Below are positions 1-5,179 of a stretch of 5,179 nucleotides of DNA, in pieces. The notes beneath the pieces were generated by a model. The model did not search any database. It had not been told where the DNA came from and saw nothing but the letters and a program-made list of their open reading frames with translations. The position numbers and the translations under genes are program-made. Position 1 is the first letter of the stretch, and the number at the start of each line of letters is the position of its first letter. This DNA comes from an uncultured Bacteroidales bacterium (GTDB lineage: Bacteria; Bacteroidota; Bacteroidia; Bacteroidales; P3), in contig CAMWVZ010000080.1 of NCBI GenBank assembly GCA_947177845.1, positions 1-5,179 of the forward strand, written 5' to 3'.

Positions 1-57
1 GATATGTTCCCCCACACCGACCACGTGGAAAGCGTGGTGCTCCTGCAGAGGAGGTAG
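1..57 (+). CDS. rlmD: 23S rRNA (uracil-C5)-methyltransferase, RlmD/RumA type, C-terminal fragment
   Basis: The first 57 bases read as DMFPHTDHVESVVLLQRR followed by TAG. This is the very conserved tail of the TrmA/RumA (RlmD, RlmCD) family of SAM-dependent enzymes that methylate C5 of a uracil in 23S rRNA (U1939 in E. coli). E. coli RumA ends with a closely similar DMFPHTGHLES stretch, and the Glu of the HVE triplet here (bases 28-30) corresponds to its general-base glutamate, as I recall the family. The catalytic Cys, SAM-binding motifs and any TRAM domain lie outside the window, so the exact target uridine cannot be assigned and the symbol is by family only. The gene converges on the DUF3078 gene with a 6-base gap between stop codons. 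Confidence 0.85.
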   Translation, partial: DMFPHTDHVESVVLLQRR

Positions 58-63
58 GAGGGG

Positions 64-1023
64 TTACTCGGCGGGTGCCTTGGGGGTTTCGTACTTGAAG
101 GTGTAGCCGATGCCGATGTTCACGATTTCGCGGAACTGTACCTTGGGGCCTACGTCCACGCCGTTCTTCATGACGTGCACTTTGTCGTCGTATTTGAGCG
201 AGGTGCCGATGACGGCGCTGAAGTATTCGTTGATAGCCATTTCCAAACGCACGTTCCAATCCACCACGATGTTGCCGAAATCCTTGTCGTAGGGGGTGAA
301 GAGGGTGAGGTCGGTCTTGAGCGTCATATTCTTATAGAAGGTCCAGCTGAGGGCGCCCGCCAACGACATACCGGGCTGGAAGAGATAGTGTTTCCCTTTC
401 TCCACACCGAACTTGCCTTTGGCGGAAAGCGAGTCGTCGAGCACGAAGGTGGTGCGGCAGTTGATGGGCGAGAAGTAGACCGAAAGCAAGTCGCGGAGCC
501 TGTATTCCATACCGACGGACGCATTCAGATAGCCGGGGGCCATGATTGTGGAAATGTAGTTGTTGCGGTCTTTCTTGCGGTCGTCTATCTTTTCATAGCC
601 TCGGTCGTATTGGGTCTGGAATTCCACCAAGGCGGTGTAGTAGAAGTGGTCGCCGGGAATGGCGTAGCCGTATTTGGTGGCGGCGTAGAGGTTGTCGACC
701 GTCTTGTTGAGGAGGTTGGTGGGGTCCCACGTGAGGCCGTATTGGGTGTTGAGTTTGGCTTCCCATTTGTGGCCGCCCTTGATATAGACGCTGTTGAAGT
801 TGATATAGGCGTTGCCTGCCACGGAGTTTTCACCGCCGGCCGCCCAGTTTATCATGGCTGCCTGCGCGGCGTTGATGCCGCCCGAAAAGTCGATGAGCCA
901 CGAGGATGTTTTGGCAAGGGCTTCTTCCTGATTGGCTTCTCCTTCGGCAAAAGCGTAGCCTGCGGGCAGGCACAAGGCGCCGACAACGAGTACGGAAACG
1001 GCTTTGAGTAGACGTATCTGCAT
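64..1023 (-). CDS. DUF3078 domain-containing exported protein, probable outer-membrane beta-barrel
   Basis: A 319-residue protein matching the Bacteroidota DUF3078 family, whose molecular function is unknown. Residues 1-26 form a Sec signal peptide: QIRLLK basic start, a hydrophobic core, and an AFA|EGE signal peptidase I site. The Cys near residue 18 (GALC) does not fit a lipobox. The mature part has the family pattern: an early NWAAGGENS segment, then alternating aromatic/polar strands (WEAKLNTQYGLTW), DNLYAATKYGYAI, and YFSPINCRTTFVLDD followed by GKFGVEKGK. The C-terminus ends in amphipathic strands (NIGIGYTFKYE), as expected of an outer-membrane barrel. The location is inferred. An upstream in-frame ATG at 1077 would add 18 residues, but it lies in the promoter region and would bury the signal peptide, so I chose 1023. 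The start has only a GAAGG two bases from the ATG, too close for a normal Shine-Dalgarno. It is divergent from the DAHP synthase gene and convergent with rlmD. Confidence 0.85.
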   Translation of the reverse strand: MQIRLLKAVSVLVVGALCLPAGYAFAEGEANQEEALAKTSSWLIDFSGGINAAQAAMINWAAGGENSVAGNAYINFNSVYIKGGHKWEAKLNTQYGLTWDPTNLLNKTVDNLYAATKYGYAIPGDHFYYTALVEFQTQYDRGYEKIDDRKKDRNNYISTIMAPGYLNASVGMEYRLRDLLSVYFSPINCRTTFVLDDSLSAKGKFGVEKGKHYLFQPGMSLAGALSWTFYKNMTLKTDLTLFTPYDKDFGNIVVDWNVRLEMAINEYFSAVIGTSLKYDDKVHVMKNGVDVGPKVQFREIVNIGIGYTFKYETPKAPAE

Positions 1024-1063
1024 GACCTTCAAATTTTTGTTTGTCTTTGGGGTTGTATAAACG

Positions 1064-1077
1064 GCGCGAAAATACAA
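1064..1077 (-). promoter_or_regulatory. Candidate -7 box for the DUF3078 gene
   Basis: On the minus strand this reads TTGTATTTTCGCGC. It contains TATTTTCG, one mismatch from the Bacteroidota -7 consensus TAnnTTTG, and would give a leader of roughly 35-40 bases before the ATG at 1023. A nearly identical sequence (12 of 14 positions) sits upstream of asnS. I see no clear -33 TTTG at the expected distance. An alternative is the overlapping TATTTTG at 1081-1075, which is one base short in spacing. Confidence 0.4.
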
Positions 1078-1085
1078 AATAAACG

Positions 1086-1097
1086 TAATTTTGCACC
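1086..1097 (+). promoter_or_regulatory. Candidate -7 box for the DAHP synthase/chorismate mutase gene
   Basis: TAATTTTGCACC gives an exact match to TAnnTTTG at 1086-1093, the -7 element read by the Bacteroidota primary sigma factor. Transcription should start a few bases further on, leaving a leader of about a dozen bases before the ATG at 1113. The leader has no Shine-Dalgarno, as is normal in this phylum. No TTG/TTTG stands at the usual -33 distance; the region there is occupied by the opposing box of the DUF3078 gene. Confidence 0.5.
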
Positions 1098-1112
1098 CTA
1101 ATTTCTTGTTCT

Positions 1113-2162
1113 ATGGACAAAAAATGTGAAATTTTTGCGGGGCCTTGCAGCGCCGAATCGGAAGAGCAGATTTTTGCGGTAGCGGAATTTTTCGCCTCAA
1201 AGAAGGGGGCGCCGGCGGACGCCGCATGTACTCCTATCGCCGCCATTCGCGCCGGCGCCTGGAAACCCCGCACCCGTCCCGGCTGTTTCGAGGGACACGG
1301 AGAAAAGGCGTTGGAATGGATGCAACAGGCGCAGAAACAATATCATATACCTTTCATCACCGAAATAGCCTCCACGCATCACATCGACCTTTGCCTCAAA
1401 CACGACATCCAGCACTTTTGGATTGGCGCGCGCTCTTCGTCCAACCCTTTCCTTATGGAAGAAATCGGACGGGCGCTGGAGGGAAGCCCCAACCGCGTGT
1501 GGGTAAAGAACCCTATCAGCCCCGACTTGGCGCTGTGGTTGGGCGGCATAGAGCGTATCTCCCGCAAGGGAAAGACCCTTGTGGGCGGCATTCACCGGGG
1601 TTTCAGCATGTATGATTCCGCCCCCTACCGCAACGCTCCCATTTGGGAAATGGCCGTGCAGTTCAAGCGCGAGATGCCCGGCGTGCCCTTGATATGCGAC
1701 CCGAGCCATATCGCCGGTGCGAGGGCCTACGTGCAGGAAATCTCGCAGTCGGCCTTGGATTTGGAGATGGACGGCTTCATGATAGAGGTTCACCCCACTC
1801 CCGCCACCGCCCTCAGCGATGCGAAGCAGCAACTTGATTTCAAGGGTTTTGATGAATGGTTTGCGGCGCTCAAATTCCGTCAAAACACCTGTTCTTCCTC
1901 CCAAATCGAACAGATGCGGCGGCTTTTGGACGAAATCGACAACGACCTCATTCAAATCCTCGCGCATCGCATGGATTTAGTGAAGAAATTGGGAAAACTC
2001 AAGAAGGATTCCAATGTGTCGGTGTTGCAGTTCGACCGTTGGAACAAGGTTATGGAACGGTGCCTGAGCCTTGCGCACGAGCGCGGCCTCGACCCCGATT
2101 TCGTCAAGAAACTCATGCACTGCATTCACGCCGAAGCGCTCCGCCTGCAAAAGGAAATGTAG
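1113..2162 (+). CDS. Bifunctional 3-deoxy-7-phosphoheptulonate synthase / chorismate mutase (AroQ type)
   Basis: A 349-residue fusion that makes DAHP from PEP and erythrose 4-phosphate (first shikimate step) and converts chorismate to prephenate in the cytoplasm. Residues about 6-245 are the type I-beta DAHP synthase/KDO8PS-like barrel, with no N-terminal regulatory domain: GPCS (Cys12), KPRTRPG (51-57), WIGARSSSNPF, VKNP, HRGF (His161), CDPSHIAG, EVHP (Glu225) and LSD (Asp236). Cys12, His161, Glu225 and Asp236 are the expected metal ligands. Residues about 265-349 are an AroQ chorismate mutase helix bundle. Aligned without gaps to E. coli PheA-CM, Arg269, Arg286, Lys297, Arg309 and Gln346 match Arg11, Arg28, Lys39, Arg51 and Gln88, but Glu52 is Trp310 and Ser84 is Ala342. 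In characterised Bacteroidota fusions the mutase domain also mediates feedback by prephenate; that is likely here but not visible. The gene stands alone, without tyrA, pheA or an aminotransferase beside it. Confidence 0.93.
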   Translation: MDKKCEIFAGPCSAESEEQIFAVAEFFASKKGAPADAACTPIAAIRAGAWKPRTRPGCFEGHGEKALEWMQQAQKQYHIPFITEIASTHHIDLCLKHDIQHFWIGARSSSNPFLMEEIGRALEGSPNRVWVKNPISPDLALWLGGIERISRKGKTLVGGIHRGFSMYDSAPYRNAPIWEMAVQFKREMPGVPLICDPSHIAGARAYVQEISQSALDLEMDGFMIEVHPTPATALSDAKQQLDFKGFDEWFAALKFRQNTCSSSQIEQMRRLLDEIDNDLIQILAHRMDLVKKLGKLKKDSNVSVLQFDRWNKVMERCLSLAHERGLDPDFVKKLMHCIHAEALRLQKEM

Positions 2163-2170
2163 GGAACCGA

Positions 2171-2212
2171 TCCCCCGCGCTTAGAATTCCGCGGTCTGCG
2201 GATAGCGGGGGA
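2171..2212. repeat. 8-bp inverted repeat across the aro/asnS convergent junction, possible bidirectional terminator
   Basis: TCCCCCGC at 2171-2178 is the exact reverse complement of GCGGGGGA at 2205-2212. The 26-base interval contains a smaller hairpin, CCGC (2189-2192) with GCGG (2198-2201). The structure starts 9 bases past the DAHP synthase stop and extends into the last codons of asnS, so it would form in both transcripts. Neither side has a proper T-run, so it is not a textbook intrinsic terminator; it could instead stabilise 3' ends or be a coincidence of G/C-rich sequence. Confidence 0.3.
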
Positions 2213-3599
2213 AGGGTATCACGTCGCGGATATTGGTCATACCCGTGATGAAGAGCAACAGGCGTTCGAAGCCCAAGCCGAAGCCGCTGTGGGGCGCGGT
2301 GCCGAAACGGCGCGTATCGAGATACCACCACATATCCTTGTCGGGAATGTGCATTTCGGTGATGCGGCGTTGCAGTTTGTCGAAATCTTCCTCACGCTGC
2401 GAACCGCCGATAATCTCGCCGATTTGCGGGAAAAGCACGTCCATGCCGCGCACCGTCTTGCCGTCGGCGTTCTGTTTCATGTAAAACGCCTTGATGTCTT
2501 TGGGATAGTCGGTGATGATGACCGGCTTCTTGTAGTGTTTCTCCACCAAATAGCGCTCGTGTTCGGATTGCAGGTCCACGCCCCACTCCACGGGATAGTC
2601 GAACTTGGCGTTGGAGGCTTTGAGCACGTCTACGGCCTGCGTGTAGGTGATGCGCTCGAAATTGGTTTTCAAGATATTTTCCAAACGGCCAATCAATTCT
2701 TTGTCGTAGGTGTCGTTCATGAACTGCAAATCGCTCATGCAGTGCTCGAGGGCGTAGGTGGTGAGGTGTTTGAGGAAGTCCTCGGCCAAGTCCATGTTGT
2801 CGTCGATTTCGTAGAAGGCCATTTCGGGCTCATTCATCCAAAATTCGGCCAAGTGGCGCGGCGTGTTGGAGTTTTCGGCGCGGAATGTGGGGCCGAAGGT
2901 GTAGATTTTGGAAAGCGCCATCGCGCCCAACTCGCCTTCCAGCTGTCCCGACACGGTGAGTTTGGTGGATTTTCCGAAGAAATCCTTGCTGTAGTCGATG
3001 CAACCTTCCTTGGTTCTGGGCAGGTTCTCGAGGTCGAGCGTGGTTACCTGAAACATCTCGCCCGCGCCTTCGCAGTCGCTGCCGGTGATGATGGGCGTAT
3101 GCAGATAGACGAAGCCTCTTTCGTGATAGAACTGGTGCAGGGCGTAGGCCATGGCGTGACGCAGACGCAACACGCAGCCGAAGGTGTTGGTGCGGGGACG
3201 CAGGTGGGCGATTTCGCGCAGAAATTCAAGCGAATGGCCTTTCTTCTGCAAGGGATATTTCTCGGGGTCGGCCTCGCCATAAACTTCGATTTCGCGGGCC
3301 TGCACCTCCACGGTCTGCCCCTTGCCCATAGACTTCACCAAATCGCCCTTGACACGCAGGCAGGCACCGGTGTTGATGCGTTTGAGAAGTTCCTCGTCGA
3401 AACCTCCGGGATTTTCTTCGGTCTTCAAATCGGCCACCACTTGCAGGTTCTGCACGCAGGTGCCGTCGTTGAGCGCGATGAACGCCACATATTTGTTGCC
3501 GCGCTTGGTACGGACCCAAGCTTTTACGGTTACTTCCTTCTTTTCGCCTTCCTGCAGGGACACTTCGAGCAGGTCTTTGATTTCGGTGTGTGTAAGCAT
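2181..3599 (-). CDS. asnS: Asparaginyl-tRNA synthetase
   Basis: A 472-residue class IIb aminoacyl-tRNA synthetase that charges tRNA-Asn with asparagine using ATP, in the cytoplasm. Length is close to the usual bacterial AsnRS. Residues about 22-107 are the OB-fold anticodon-binding domain (VTVKAWVRTKR, then FIALNDGTCVQNLQVV). The catalytic core follows: a motif 1 region (HAMAYALHQFYHERGFVYLHTP, 148-169 approximately), the substrate loop GSDCEGAGEMF, the SGQLEGE segment (217-223), motif 2 (FRAENSNTPRHLAEFWMNEPE, 239-259) and motif 3 (GFGLGFERLL, 439-448, with ATP-contacting Arg446). The short segment after the OB-fold, the GSDCEGAGEMF loop and overall fit favour AsnRS over AspRS, which is longer and has a GAD insertion domain. 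The ATG at 3599 starts directly before the family's N-terminal helix. It is divergent from the antiporter (59 bases) and convergent with the DAHP synthase (18 bases). Presence of asnS implies direct Asn-tRNA charging rather than sole reliance on the GatCAB route. Confidence 0.97.
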   Translation of the reverse strand: MLTHTEIKDLLEVSLQEGEKKEVTVKAWVRTKRGNKYVAFIALNDGTCVQNLQVVADLKTEENPGGFDEELLKRINTGACLRVKGDLVKSMGKGQTVEVQAREIEVYGEADPEKYPLQKKGHSLEFLREIAHLRPRTNTFGCVLRLRHAMAYALHQFYHERGFVYLHTPIITGSDCEGAGEMFQVTTLDLENLPRTKEGCIDYSKDFFGKSTKLTVSGQLEGELGAMALSKIYTFGPTFRAENSNTPRHLAEFWMNEPEMAFYEIDDNMDLAEDFLKHLTTYALEHCMSDLQFMNDTYDKELIGRLENILKTNFERITYTQAVDVLKASNAKFDYPVEWGVDLQSEHERYLVEKHYKKPVIITDYPKDIKAFYMKQNADGKTVRGMDVLFPQIGEIIGGSQREEDFDKLQRRITEMHIPDKDMWWYLDTRRFGTAPHSGFGLGFERLLLFITGMTNIRDVIPFPRYPQTAEF

Positions 3600-3623
3600 T
3601 TCCGTCGTTCTTTGATGTAAAAC

Positions 3624-3637
3624 GTGCGAAATTACAA
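3624..3637 (-). promoter_or_regulatory. Candidate -7 box for asnS
   Basis: The minus strand reads TTGTAATTTCGCAC, containing TAATTTCG, one mismatch from TAnnTTTG. It lies about 27 bases ahead of the asnS ATG at 3599, giving a leader of roughly 20 bases. It matches the box ahead of the DUF3078 gene at 12 of 14 positions, which supports a shared promoter type with C in place of T in the TTTG half. No clear -33 TTTG is seen. Confidence 0.4.
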
Positions 3638-3646
3638 GAAATTTCC

Positions 3647-3658
3647 TATTTTTACACC
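3647..3658 (+). promoter_or_regulatory. Candidate -7 box for the antiporter gene, directly abutting its ATG
   Basis: TATTTTTACACC at 3647-3658 resembles TAATTTTGCACC ahead of the DAHP synthase gene (10 of 12 positions) and fits TAnnTTTG with one mismatch (A for the final G). The ATG follows immediately at 3659. If the box is real, transcription starts at or within a few bases of the start codon, so the mRNA would have almost no leader. Confidence 0.35.
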
Positions 3659-5104
3659 ATGGTTATTACAGCGCAAAACGTCCTTTTGATTGTCAGTCTT
3701 CTGTTGTTCCTCGCCATTCTTGCCGGGCAGACCTCCTACAAATATGGAGTCCCCGCCTTGATTTTGTTCTTGGGCGTGGGAATGCTGGCCGGCTCGGAAG
3801 GTATCGGACACATTCAGTTCGACTACGAGAACGCCAGCACCGCACAGTTCATCGGCACCATAGCTCTCTGCATCATCTTGTATTCGGGCGGCTTGGACAC
3901 CAAGTGGCACGACATCAAGCCTATCTTGGGAAAGGGGGTGACGCTCTCCACCTTCGGCGTGGTGCTCACGGCGGCGTTCATCGGGATTTTCGTGTACCTC
4001 ATCACCGACTTCACGTGGGCGGAATCGTTCCTGCTGGGTTCGGTGGTGTCTTCGACCGACGCGGCGGCGGTGTTCAACATTCTCAATTCCAAGAAACTAT
4101 CGCTCAAAAATAACCTCAAGCCCCTCTTGGAGTTCGAAAGCGGCAGTAACGACCCCATGGCCTTTCTGCTCACCACGCTTTTCGTGGGAATGCTGGGTAT
4201 GCAGTCGCTCTCGGTTTGGCAGGCCATTCTGACGCTTGTATGGCAACTTTCGTTGGGTGCGGTGTTGGGTTTTGTGATGGGCAAGGCTTCGACGATTTCC
4301 ATCAACCGTATCAAAATCGGACATTCGGGGCTCTATCCCGTGTTGGTGCTCGCCCTTGTGTTCCTTACGTATTCCATTACCAACGCTTTCGGCGGCAACG
4401 GCTTCTTGGCCGTGTATATCTGCGGTATCTTCGTGGGTAACAAGAAGGTGGTGCACCGTCAGACTATCATGAGCAGCTTCGACGGTTATGCGTGGCTCAT
4501 GCAGCTGGCGCTCTTCCTCACGCTCGGGTTGTTGGTCTATCCGAGCCATGTGTGGAGCGTGAAGTGGACGGGCTTGTTGATTTCGGCGTTCATTATCTTG
4601 GTGGCCAGGCCGTTGGCGGTGTTGCTCTGTCTGTTGTTCTTCAAGAAGACCGATGCGAAGAGTTTGGTGTTCATTTCGTGGGTGGGCCTGCGCGGGGCGG
4701 CGCCTATCGTGTTCGCCACCTATCCGCTTTTGGCGGGCGTGGCGGTGGGCGATCAGGTTTTCAGCCTCGTGTTCTTCATTTCGTTCCTGTCTATGGTGCT
4801 GCAAGGCAGCACTATTCCTTGGCTGGCCTACAAGCTGCACTTGGCGATAAGTCTGCCGCCTTCGCTGTTGGCGAGGCGCGACTTGGACACCAAGACGGAA
4901 ATGATTGAAATCGTTGTTCTTAAAGGTTCTCTTTTGGACGGAAAGAAGTTGGTGGACGCCAACTTGCCCGACGATGTGCGCATCACGATGATCATGCGCA
5001 AGGGGGAATATATCGTGCCTTACGGTCAGACTTGTCTTGAACCTCGCGATCATCTTTTCATTCTCTGCAAGAATCCCGAAGAGGTACGGCAGTTCTTGGA
5101 ATAA
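3659..5104 (+). CDS. CPA1-family K+ (or Na+)/H+ antiporter, NhaP2/CvrA-like, with C-terminal RCK_C domain
   Basis: A 481-residue inner-membrane cation/proton antiporter for ion and pH homeostasis. Residues about 5-395 are the Na_H_Exchanger domain with roughly 12-13 hydrophobic segments, beginning with LLIVSLLLFLAILAG. Key CPA1 signatures are present: SSTDAAA (131-137) in the first unwound helix region, ESGSNDP (160-166) with the ion-site pair Asn164-Asp165, and GLRGAAPI (343-350) with Arg345. Asn-Asp rather than Asp-Asp is typical of electroneutral exchangers. Residues about 408-481 form an RCK_C/TrkA_C domain (MIEIVVLKGSLLDGKKL, then VPYGQTCLEPRDHLFILC), a regulatory ligand-binding module common in the K+/H+ antiporter branch. 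The E. coli CvrA protein is longer, with an additional C-terminal domain absent here. Substrate choice between K+ and Na+ is inferred from family only. The ATG at 3659 matches the family N-terminus (AQNVLLIVSLLL); no Shine-Dalgarno precedes it. It runs convergently into rdgB, with 4 bases between stops. Confidence 0.92.
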   Translation: MVITAQNVLLIVSLLLFLAILAGQTSYKYGVPALILFLGVGMLAGSEGIGHIQFDYENASTAQFIGTIALCIILYSGGLDTKWHDIKPILGKGVTLSTFGVVLTAAFIGIFVYLITDFTWAESFLLGSVVSSTDAAAVFNILNSKKLSLKNNLKPLLEFESGSNDPMAFLLTTLFVGMLGMQSLSVWQAILTLVWQLSLGAVLGFVMGKASTISINRIKIGHSGLYPVLVLALVFLTYSITNAFGGNGFLAVYICGIFVGNKKVVHRQTIMSSFDGYAWLMQLALFLTLGLLVYPSHVWSVKWTGLLISAFIILVARPLAVLLCLLFFKKTDAKSLVFISWVGLRGAAPIVFATYPLLAGVAVGDQVFSLVFFISFLSMVLQGSTIPWLAYKLHLAISLPPSLLARRDLDTKTEMIEIVVLKGSLLDGKKLVDANLPDDVRITMIMRKGEYIVPYGQTCLEPRDHLFILCKNPEEVRQFLE

Positions 5105-5108
5105 AGTG

Positions 5109-5179
5109 TTATGCGCCTGCTTCGCGCAGAAATTGCATCATCTTGGCCATGGCTCTGCCTCTGTGGCTGATGCGGTCTT
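5109..5179 (-). CDS. rdgB: Non-canonical purine NTP pyrophosphatase (RdgB/Ham1/ITPase family), C-terminal fragment
   Basis: Reading leftward from the window edge, 22 complete codons precede a TAA at 5111-5109 and begin DRISHRGRAMAKMMQ. The SHRG(R/K/Q)A element followed by a short amphipathic helix is the standard end of the Ham1/RdgB family, which hydrolyses dITP, XTP and ITP to the monophosphate and pyrophosphate and so keeps deaminated purines out of DNA and RNA. In the family the SHR residues contact the purine base. The rest of the protein lies beyond the window. The call rests on a short but characteristic stretch. It converges on the antiporter gene. Confidence 0.82.
   Translation of the reverse strand, partial: DRISHRGRAMAKMMQFLREAGA

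Noticed and set aside
21..28. CCACGTGG palindrome as an operator
   Set aside because: An isolated 8-base palindrome within conserved rlmD codons (Asp-His-Val-Glu); it is explained by the protein sequence.
40..53. CTCCT-GCAG-AGGAG inverted repeat as a terminator for rlmD
   Set aside because: Only 5 bp, inside the last codons, and with no T-run on either strand. Recorded only as part of the junction observation.
175..1011. A 278-codon plus-strand frame opposite the DUF3078 gene
   Set aside because: No recognisable domain, and its composition is the mirror of the DUF3078 codons. The minus-strand reading has a signal peptide and family motifs.
1024..1077. N-terminal extension of the DUF3078 protein from the ATG at 1077
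   Set aside because: It would place 18 polar residues before a good signal peptide and start within the proposed promoter box. The ATG at 1023 fits better.
1197..1967. A 256-codon minus-strand frame opposite the DAHP synthase gene
   Set aside because: Antisense to well-conserved enzyme motifs, with no family resemblance of its own.
2289..3620. A 443-codon open frame on the plus strand opposite asnS
   Set aside because: It is wholly antisense to a clearly recognised synthetase. Its translation is rich in Val, Gly, His and Phe with no family motif, as expected of a mirror frame in G/C-rich coding sequence.
4097..5053. A 318-codon minus-strand frame opposite the antiporter
   Set aside because: The Arg/His/Gln/Glu-rich low-complexity translation is the antisense of hydrophobic membrane-protein codons and shows no motif.
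5112..5128. TGCGC/GCGCA hairpin as a terminator for the antiporter or rdgB
   Set aside because: A 5-bp stem with a 7-base loop inside rdgB codons and no clear T-run. Too weak to annotate as a terminator.

Overview
This window looks like an ordinary chromosomal stretch of a Bacteroidota genome, most likely Bacteroidales with a fairly high GC content. The evidence is a DUF3078 outer-membrane-type protein, a DAHP synthase fused to a C-terminal chorismate mutase (an arrangement typical of the phylum), promoter boxes of the TAnnTTTG type, and no Shine-Dalgarno sequences ahead of the four complete genes. I cannot name the genus.

There are six genes, two cut by the window edges, and they alternate strictly in strand. 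1-57 (+) is the 3' end of an RlmD-type 23S rRNA uracil methyltransferase. 64-1023 (-) is a DUF3078 protein with a signal peptide. 1113-2162 (+) is the bifunctional DAHP synthase/chorismate mutase. 2181-3599 (-) is asparaginyl-tRNA synthetase, asnS. 3659-5104 (+) is a CPA1-type potassium (or sodium)/proton antiporter with a C-terminal RCK_C/TrkA_C domain. 5109-5179 (-) is the 3' end of an RdgB/Ham1-type non-canonical purine NTP pyrophosphatase.

The layout is very compact. Convergent gaps are 6, 18 and 4 bases; divergent gaps are 89 and 59 bases. No two neighbours can share an operon, so each complete gene needs its own promoter. Both divergent gaps contain the same arrangement: a TAWTTTCGC box facing left and a TAnTTTTnCACC box facing right, 11-12 bases apart.

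The genes cover unrelated housekeeping functions: rRNA modification, aromatic amino acid entry, tRNA charging, ion homeostasis and nucleotide-pool cleaning. I found no mobile element, CRISPR array, tRNA, rRNA, toxin-antitoxin pair or defence gene, and no convincing sign of an undescribed system. The points most worth a second look are the repeated divergent-promoter geometry, the nearly leaderless start of the antiporter, an Ala in place of the usual Ser in the chorismate mutase active site, and an 8-bp inverted repeat across the aro/asnS convergent junction.
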